Source: Dendrolimus kikuchii
Taxonomy: Eukaryota; Arthropoda; Insecta; Lepidoptera; Lasiocampidae
Assembly: GCA_019925095.2 (NCBI GenBank)
Contig: CM034391.1
Span: 7,158,551 to 7,222,550, forward strand
Reading direction: 5' to 3'
Length of the DNA stretch: 64,000 nt
The position numbers and the translations under genes were made by a program. The notes beneath the pieces are model-generated. The model made no database searches. It worked only from the letters and a program-made list of their open reading frames with translations, and was not told the origin of the DNA. Each line of letters starts with the position of its first letter. Position 1 is the stretch's first letter. Of this stretch, positions 58,005 to 64,000 are shown one piece after another.

Positions 58005-58570
58005 CAAATAATAGATTACGCCTGTGTTTTGCCCTGGTGAGGCCGCATATGGAGTAATGTTCACACCTTTGGGCTGGAGCACCTGCCTACCACCTTAATC
58101 CCCTGGACTGTATTCAATGTCGAGACGTTCGCGTTGTTGATGATCCCATACTCAGTCTAGATACACTTGGCCTTAGGAGAAATTTCGCGTCTCTCTGCGT
58201 ATTCTATCGATTGCATAACGGGGAGTGTTCCAAGGAACTGTTAAATAGTGTCTTCGTCTTCTTTCGATCAACGTACCGCTCGTCATCGGCTGGGCGTTCA
58301 TCCCCACTTCCTCAAGCCGCTTCGCTCATGTACGTAACGGTTCCCTAGAACGTTTCTCTTGCGTACTTTGGGGATCTGAAATAAGTTCCCAGCTGAGGTT
58401 CTCCCACAGCACTACGATATGGGGTTTTTCAAAAACGGTGTCATAAAATTTCTTCGAGGCCGGCAGCGCGTTGGTAACATCTCCGGTGTTACAAACGTCC
58501 ATAGGCGACGGTAACCGCTTTCAATCAGGTGGGCCGTCAGTCTGTCTGCTTTAACCCAACTATAAAATAA
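58005..58570 (+). pseudogene. LINE-J C-terminus and 3' UTR
   Basis: A second LINE-J copy: VRPHME then CSHLWAGAPAYHLNPLD-like text, DDPILSLDTLGLRR, FASLCVFYRLHNGECSKELL, then frameshifts, then tacgatatggggtttttcaa and the shared tail ataggcgacggtaaccgctt. It matches 16165-16710 and retains residues lost there. Confidence 0.82.
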
Positions 58571-58744
58571 AATATCAGCACAGGGATATTAAACATACAC
58601 AGATTATAGTTTTTGGGGTTTTGTAGCTATTTTGGCAGAAACGAAATCCTTATAAAATTCATGTTCATCAGTCCTATACTTCCTATTCTATGTACACTGC
58701 TTCGCAACTGCTATTGCTGTTAATGAGAAGAAGCGGTAAGAAAC

Positions 58745-58869
58745 TTCCCAGTAACACGTTTTACTAGGTGTCTACAGGCGTCTTCGGTGTTACATATGTC
58801 TATAGGCGGTGGTCACCGACTTCCATCAGATGGGCCTTCTGCGTATCTGCTGAACTAGTGCAATTAAAA
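58745..58869 (+). repeat. SINE-J/LINE-J tail fragment
   Basis: cttcggtgttacatatgtct, ataggcggtggtcaccgact and catcagatgggccttctgcg followed by an A-run. Confidence 0.65.
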
Positions 58870-58919
58870 AAAATAAATTGCGAGAAAAGGAAACCACCAA
58901 ATCATGGTTACCGATATGT

Positions 58920-59020
58920 AAAAATGTCAATCTATCTTTGACAACTTGACGACGACTGGGAAAGTGAAGAAGTAATATCCCAGCAGTGGGGTGTCTATAG
59001 ACTTATATTGTTATCATTAC
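58920..59020 (+). repeat. SINE-1, 3' end fragment
   Basis: tcaatctatctttgacaact and atcccagcagtggggtgtct match the SINE-1 3' half. Confidence 0.6.
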
Positions 59021-59395
59021 AATGTTACACATATTTTTATCATAGTATTTATTAAGCAAATGCTCTTTAAATTTCTGCAATAGAACAAGATTTGCAGTCA
59101 AATTTCAACTAAGATGTTATGATACCTCTTAAACTAAAGCCACCCCGTAACCGAGTTAAAGATTGATAAATCAAGCCCGATTTCATCGCCCGCACTTAAT
59201 TAATGTTTAACTAACTTACTGATTGCGTTACAGCGTAAATAATGTAGTGCGTTGTTACTGGCTAAACTTGAAACTCGCTGGTACACTATTTTCATTGAAT
59301 CTTAAGAACGTTGGGTGATAAAATTTTTGACTAAAATACTAGAGGGCGCATAGCATTAATAAATGAGAGCTAAAATGATCATATCAATCTTTATT
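59021..59395. other. No gene seen
   Basis: AT-rich, no recognised element. Confidence 0.45.
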
Positions 59396-59850
59396 GAAGT
59401 GAAACTTCTTTAGAAACGTTGTGATTTGAAACTTGATGAAACGAAAATAAACCGACACTAAACAGGGATATTTAACCATTTTAACACTATGCTCATAAAG
59501 ATAGAATTGGAAATATTTAAAAGTTTTGAAGTTCATAAATCAAATTGAAACTAGAACATTTGTTTCCTATTGTAGTTATCATAAGCCTCTCGTGTCATTT
59601 GTTCAAAGTGAAATCATGGAATCTAAATAATATGTGTTATAATATATCTTAAATATGTAATATATGAAATGTAATATTTTGATTTAAAGTATAAAACAAT
59701 TTTTGATCTTGGTAAAAATATTATAAAAATAATAAACCTTATAATTTTCCTAACACTCCTGATACTCTATATTTATCTCATTCGCTCGTAGGCTCCTTTT
59801 TTAAGTTTCAATTCTGCCATGTGTGAATTGCACACACGCAATATTTTTTT
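59396..59850 (+). mobile_element. GAAGTG element, copy 3
   Basis: Starts gaagtgaaacttctttagaa and ends aagtttcaattctgccatgt, gtgaattgcacacacgcaat. Same length class (455 bp) as the 23.3-kb copy. Internal agcctacgagcgaatgagat (complement) pairs with agcctgcgagagaatgagat in copy 1, so the inverted termini extend inward. Confidence 0.6.
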
Positions 59851-59989
59851 GCGTTATATCATACTATCAAAGGAAATAATATAGTACGTCGTATTAATAC
59901 CTAAAACATTTTCTTTTAATTCAATCTCTATATTTAAATACAGTCTGCCATATAATTTATACACCAGGTGCGAAACCAACTCGTTGTTA

Positions 59990-60130
59990 GCGATAGGAGG
60001 CTTGGAATAGAGGGGCTGGGATAGGAGGAAGAGGAAGTGCCTTCAAAACTCTCATACATCGTACGAAACACGATTAGTTCAAGGTTAACCATTTTACGCC
60101 GATAATCTGTGAAAGCATGATATCATTCCG
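59990..60130 (+). repeat. Short interspersed repeat (partner at 53293-53420)
   Basis: aaactctcatacatcgtacg, aaacacgattagttcaaggt and taaccattttacgccgataa parallel the 53.3-kb copy. Confidence 0.5.
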
Positions 60131-60283
60131 ATCAAGCCGGCTCAAGCTGTAATCGAGATAATGATTTTAGCATGGCTCTAATACGTTAGATCTAACATGG
60201 TTAGTAGCGATATTAATTTAAATACGTAGAAAAGTAAATATGTCATTTCATTTGTCACATCGAAAACGAAACTGTATTCGTTT

Positions 60284-60663
60284 GTGCGGGAGTGCATAGC
60301 GCAATCTCATCTTTGGGACGGCTCGATTAAATACAAGCGGGAGACGTTGAAGTCAATTGAGAAAAGAGACAGAAGAGTGGTCAATAATCGTATGTTAATG
60401 CTCGAATTCAAAGCCTTGAGCATAGAAGAAACGTAGCTAATCTCTCGGTCGTCTATCGCATATATTTCGGAGTGTTAGACTCCACGTTAGAACTCCACGA
60501 GCTAATTCCCCTATCCCCATTTTAACATCCGACATGTCGATGCACGAATTTACGCCACCGTTACACGGTTCAAACACAAGCAGTCAGGACAAAGCGTTTC
60601 GCGTCAACTTTCTTCGTGCGCACCGTCGATGAATGGAATAAGTAGACGGAGTCTGTATTTCAT
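60284..60663 (+). pseudogene. LINE RT C-terminal fragment, third family
   Basis: The plus strand reads CIAQSHLWDGSIKYKRETLK, SIEKRDRRVVNNRML, then LSVVYRIYFGVLD and, after a frameshift, TKRFASTFFVRTVDEWN. The HLWDGS, SIE-R-RR, and KRF-S-F-VRT..EWN landmarks belong to the C-terminal domain of lepidopteran Jockey/R1-like RTs. Stops and frameshifts are present. Confidence 0.78.
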
Positions 60664-60742
60664 GCTAAATAAAATCTGGGAGTTGTGAAGTTATGAGTGA
60701 AAAGTTATGTTCTATGTAAGCGTGCTCCAACCTAGACCGCGA

Positions 60743-60818
60743 CATCACTTAACATCATGTGGAAGAATGGTCAAACATGACATCACTTAACATCATGTGG
60801 AAGAATGGTCAAACATGA
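60743..60818. repeat. Exact 38-bp tandem duplication
   Basis: catcacttaacatcatgtgg, aagaatggtcaaacatga occurs at 60743-60780 and 60781-60818 without a single difference. Confidence 0.97.
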
Positions 60819-61408
60819 ATCTGTACAAACATATAAAAAACCCTTATACATGTTTTACTCATAATCTCTGTCCTTTTACTATTTCTATAAAGAAACAAAC
60901 TTTAGCAAAAAGCGCTTAGTCGGATATTGATCAATCCTTTATACATAAATTACCTATTAACAAAATGAGAACATATTCTGTTATATATTTTATCATTAAT
61001 AAAATTGGTCTTAAATTTTATCCATGTGGACTCAATCGTTTCTGAAAAAAAGTCTGTATTATAATTTTATATAGACATACAGAGAGAGAAATATTACGAT
61101 TTCATTAGCTTTCTGCTTCTGACAAAATGGCTACAGAACCCTAAATACGCGTGTCAAGTGTTGATAGTTAATTACTTAAAAGCAATTAAGATGTTGTCAG
61201 TGAAAGCCTCGCCTATACTCTTTCTATTAGTAAATTGAATAATACTAAATAATGCATGAAGGCAGTTTGTGTAACAGTACAATATTTACAATAAGTATAC
61301 AAAAATACTTCTTACAAGAAACATCGATATAGCATAAGTTTTGAATAAAAATAAAATAAAGGACCCTAAAAATACCAAAAAAGAATAACAAAAAAGCATA
61401 AAAGAACA
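60819..61408. other. No gene seen
   Basis: AT-rich. Confidence 0.5.
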
Positions 61409-61538
61409 GGGAAAAGAAAATTCCGACATTACTATAGTTCGAGGGAGTTTAAAAAAATACTTCTTCCATTTTGTGAAAAATATAGGAGAATAATAGGAAT
61501 AACAACAGTACTTCAATATCTTCATATAACTTTAAGTA
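61409..61538. repeat. 130-bp direct repeat, left copy
   Basis: ggaaaagaaaattccgacat ... tcatataactttaagta. It matches 61942-62071 at 128 of 130 positions and flanks a LINE-H insertion. Confidence 0.95.
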
Positions 61539-61941
61539 TTAGATAGATAGATAGATAGATAACACTTTATTGCTCACCAAAATAAACAAATACAAAAAAA
61601 AACAAAATGTATAATTACAATACTTCTTGGCAAAACAACAGGCGGCCTTATCGCTAAAAGCGATCTCTTCCAGGCAACCTAGCTTAAAAGAAATTCTTAA
61701 CTAATCTGGCGATGTAGGTGAAGCAGAAAAAAAAAGATAGGACTGTACAATTTAAATATACATACTTACACTAATTTATAAATTTAATACATATATATAA
61801 AAAATATATATATATAATAATATGTACGTATATACAAAATAATTTAAATAAATATATGTGTTAACATTATATGTGACAAGCATTTTATATATTACAATAG
61901 ATAAATAGGTAAATGTTTAATATATTAGACATATTTATTTA
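61539..61941 (-). mobile_element. LINE-H 3' UTR, copy 8, between direct repeats
   Basis: (TAGA)n tail at 61539-61560 adjoining the left direct repeat, acactttattgctcacc, ggcggccttatcgctaaaag, cgatctcttccaggcaacc, then decayed UTR with aattcttaactaatctggcg as in the 8.2-kb copy. No ORF remains. Confidence 0.82.
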
Positions 61942-62071
61942 GGAAAAGAAAATTCCGCCATTACTATAGTTCGAGGGAGTTTAAAAAAATACTTCTTCCA
62001 TTTTGTGAAAAATATAGGAGAATAATAGGAATAACAACAGTACTTCAATATTTTCATATAACTTTAAGTAC
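61942..62071. repeat. 130-bp direct repeat, right copy
   Basis: Partner of 61409-61538. The only differences seen are gacatt/gccatt and atatctt/atatttt. Confidence 0.95.
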
Positions 62072-62545
62072 TATCTATTTTAAAGAATAAACAAGAAGGA
62101 AAAAGGTCCGATGCGTTGGTCTGCCGCATATTGCCGTTGGTCGTCACCGATGGCGAAAAATAGTACAAGAAAAAGTAGTGGGGAAAGGTTACTACCCTCA
62201 GGAATGAGGAATACGACTGAAGGAGTAGGAGCAAAATAGTTATTTATGATACCAGTGCGGCGACTTGGTTGGTTACAAAGGAGTAGACGAATGTAAGCCC
62301 GAAACGAAATCGAGGGCTTACCACAGTCACAAGTTTGTAAAAAACAACAACCGCACGTGTGTCATACTACGTTTTTCAACACATTTGCGAGAAAACAATA
62401 CAATAGATAATCAAACAAACATAAATATCAGTCGGAAAGTCGCTACAATCTTTGACGTTTCTAATATAAAAATGGTGCGCATTTTAAAATGGCGCCACGT
62501 GCGCGTGGTTATTTATTATAGTTATTAGAACTACATCTTTCGTTG
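62072..62545. other. No gene seen
   Basis: 62100-62260 (gttggtctgccgcatattgc; ggaatgaggaatacgactga) looks like part of an element I cannot name. An 87-codon plus frame at 62265-62528 has no recognisable domain. Confidence 0.35.
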
Positions 62546-62678
62546 AACAGACGAGCTTGTATGACAAGAGTTATGAATGTCAAAGAGGCAAGTGAGGTGT
62601 GTAAGAATAAGCCTAAATGGCACTCTGTTGTTCGTGCCTACCCCGCAAGGGAACTGGCGTGAAGTTATGTATGTATGT
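62546..62678 (+). mobile_element. LINE-R 3' end, 133 bp, with 11-bp TSD
   Basis: The last 40 or so codons of LINE-R (RACMTRVMNVKEASEVCKNK; WHSVVRAYPARELA), stop and (TATG)n. Exact flanking duplication ATCTTTCGTTG at 62535-62545 and 62679-62689. Confidence 0.9.
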
Positions 62679-62914
62679 ATCTTTCGTTGCCTTCTATACA
62701 CAGTATTAAAGTGAGACAAATGTTTGATTATCAGTTTATTTATTTTCGTAATATGGAACTCCTTGATGGAATTCTTATTATTTTTTTCACTTAAGTAAAC
62801 TCTCAGCTGTTTAGGTGAGTACCTATTTTATCGCACGATCCTTTGTGTATGGTAATTTTTAACTTTCGAACAATGTATATAGGCTTCGTAAAAGCAGTTT
62901 GTGAGCAAATGTGT

Positions 62915-63055
62915 AGGAATAGTAGATTGTTACATGAGAGGTGAAAATGACCTATTTAGGCCCGACATGGTTTGGCACACGAGCGTAGCGAGGGCGCTAA
63001 TAATTCGAGTGCTTAAATAGGCCTTTCACCCGAGGTTAACACTCTGCTTTTCATT
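62915..63055. repeat. Foldback element, imperfect arms
   Basis: ggtgaaaatgacctatttag (62940 onward) pairs with the complement of cttaaataggcctttcacc (ends 63030). Pairing continues outward between agattgttacatgagag and the complement of cgaggttaacactctgc. The loop contains cacgagcgtagcgagggcgc. Confidence 0.65.
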
Positions 63056-63912
63056 TTGAAAATGATGAAAGTAAATAAAAACTGATGAGTTAAACAAACA
63101 ACTACTTCTCTAATAAAATTAGGCTATCTACCCTACCTAAATCTGATGAAACGTCATCACGTACGTCACATATGAAACGTCAAGTATTTTTTTTATATAG
63201 TATTCTACTAGCCGTTATTTTATTTTTGTCACTGATGATAATAAATATTTATTTAGTGAAAAATAAGGTATAGGTATAAAATGATGTTCCAAAATTGTTG
63301 AAATTTTTTTAATACAATTTATGCTGCAATTTAACAGTGGCTCTAAAAAAAGTTGGGTCATGAGTCGCGTGTATTGTCTATGGTTCGCATAGTTTTCTAA
63401 TTTGTTTGACAGTGGGGAGAAGCGTTTCCCAGAGACGAAAAGTGCTGCTTTCATCGCTGTGATTAGGCAACTCCAAGCGTACTTTCAAATTCCAGACAAA
63501 TCAAGATGCTAACGAGGTTTTGTGTGATGTCATGATAAAAAGTGATTAGAGTGTCGGCCAACTTTAATCATTTGTTTACTATGTGTATCAGTGTAATTGA
63601 AATGTAAACGATGTTAGCAGATGGCACTCAGCAACTCAGATCGAGTGGCAATTATCGAACGATATCCGGGATTACATGCCCCAGGGAATTCGAAGTTAGA
63701 CTAGCCCCTATTTGCATAAATTGCGCTTTCAATTAAACTTCGGATTCGTACACGGATCTGGTGCATTTCGAGGTGTTATTAATCGGGTTTGCCCGCATTT
63801 ATTACGTGGAATTGATGTACCTCTATTTATCAAACTTGTGAAACAGCTGTGCCTGTCAGATATTCTGAACTCTCTATAGTATAGGAACGGAACATATATT
63901 ATGCGTATTTTT
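63056..63912. other. No gene seen
   Basis: AT-rich. The GC-moderate 63640-63790 patch is unexplained. Confidence 0.4.
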
Positions 63913-64000
63913 GAAGTGAAACTTCTTTAGAGTCGCTGTGATTTGAAACTCAGTGAAACGAAAAAGCGATCCAAAAAAAAGATAAATACGTAAATCTATA
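63913..64000 (+). mobile_element. GAAGTG element, copy 4, cut by window edge
   Basis: gaagtgaaacttctttagag, tcgctgtgatttgaaactca and gtgaaacgaaaaagcga match the left end of copies 1 and 3. Confidence 0.6.

Overview
The window looks like a piece of a lepidopteran (moth or butterfly) nuclear genome: AT-rich, almost free of genes, and packed with decayed retrotransposons and DNA elements. The lepidopteran call rests on the repeat families, whose text I recognise as typical of that order, together with one conserved insect gene. Two exons of that gene are visible, both on the minus strand: 12973-13107 and 4039-4171. They encode consecutive parts of the N-terminus and domain I segment S1 of a Cav2-type voltage-gated calcium channel alpha-1 subunit (cacophony, cac). 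The splice phases fit (AG|G), with an 8.8-kb intron between the exons. The next exon downstream must lie beyond position 1. Because the upstream exon begins at a splice acceptor, more 5' exon sequence should lie above 13.1 kb. I could not identify it, so most of 13-64 kb is either 5' intron of cac or intergenic DNA.

Layout. 1-4 kb: SINE and LINE fragments and a hairpin. 4-13 kb: cac intron with a TTTGACTA-rich repeat, RTE-like LINE pieces, a MITE-like element split by a LINE, SINEs, a short Helitron-like element and LINE 3' ends. 13.8-17.3 kb: a truncated LINE with target-site duplication, then a 3.0-kb hAT-like transposon with a perfect 8-bp duplication that carries a 2.1-kb broken Jockey-type LINE. 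18.6-19.2 kb: a 12-unit 58-bp minisatellite with a five-unit higher-order period. 20-30 kb: scattered SINE, Helitron-like and MITE remains. 30-38 kb: two SINE families, a threefold 280-bp tandem repeat, a 485-bp Helitron-like element with a clear 3' hairpin, and more LINE 3' ends. 40-50 kb: a near-perfect foldback, many SINEs and a 100-nt palindrome. 50-64 kb: a GC-rich, CRE-containing segment, more SINE/LINE tails, a GC-rich inverted repeat, and a truncated LINE flanked by a 130-bp direct duplication.

Working labels used below are mine: LINE-J (Jockey-type ORF2), LINE-R (RTE-like, tail (TATG)n), LINE-H (3' UTR with a TCGCT...AGCGA stem-loop), SINE-J (shares its 3' tail with LINE-J), SINE-1 and SINE-2 (tRNA-derived), Hel-A/B/C (Helitron-like), and the GAAGTG element. 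Every LINE open reading frame here is 5'-truncated or interrupted, so I see no autonomous element. No rRNA, genuine tRNA gene, CRISPR array or bacterial-type operon was seen. I found no novel multi-gene system. The most informative signals are structural ones: nested insertions, target-site duplications and palindromes.
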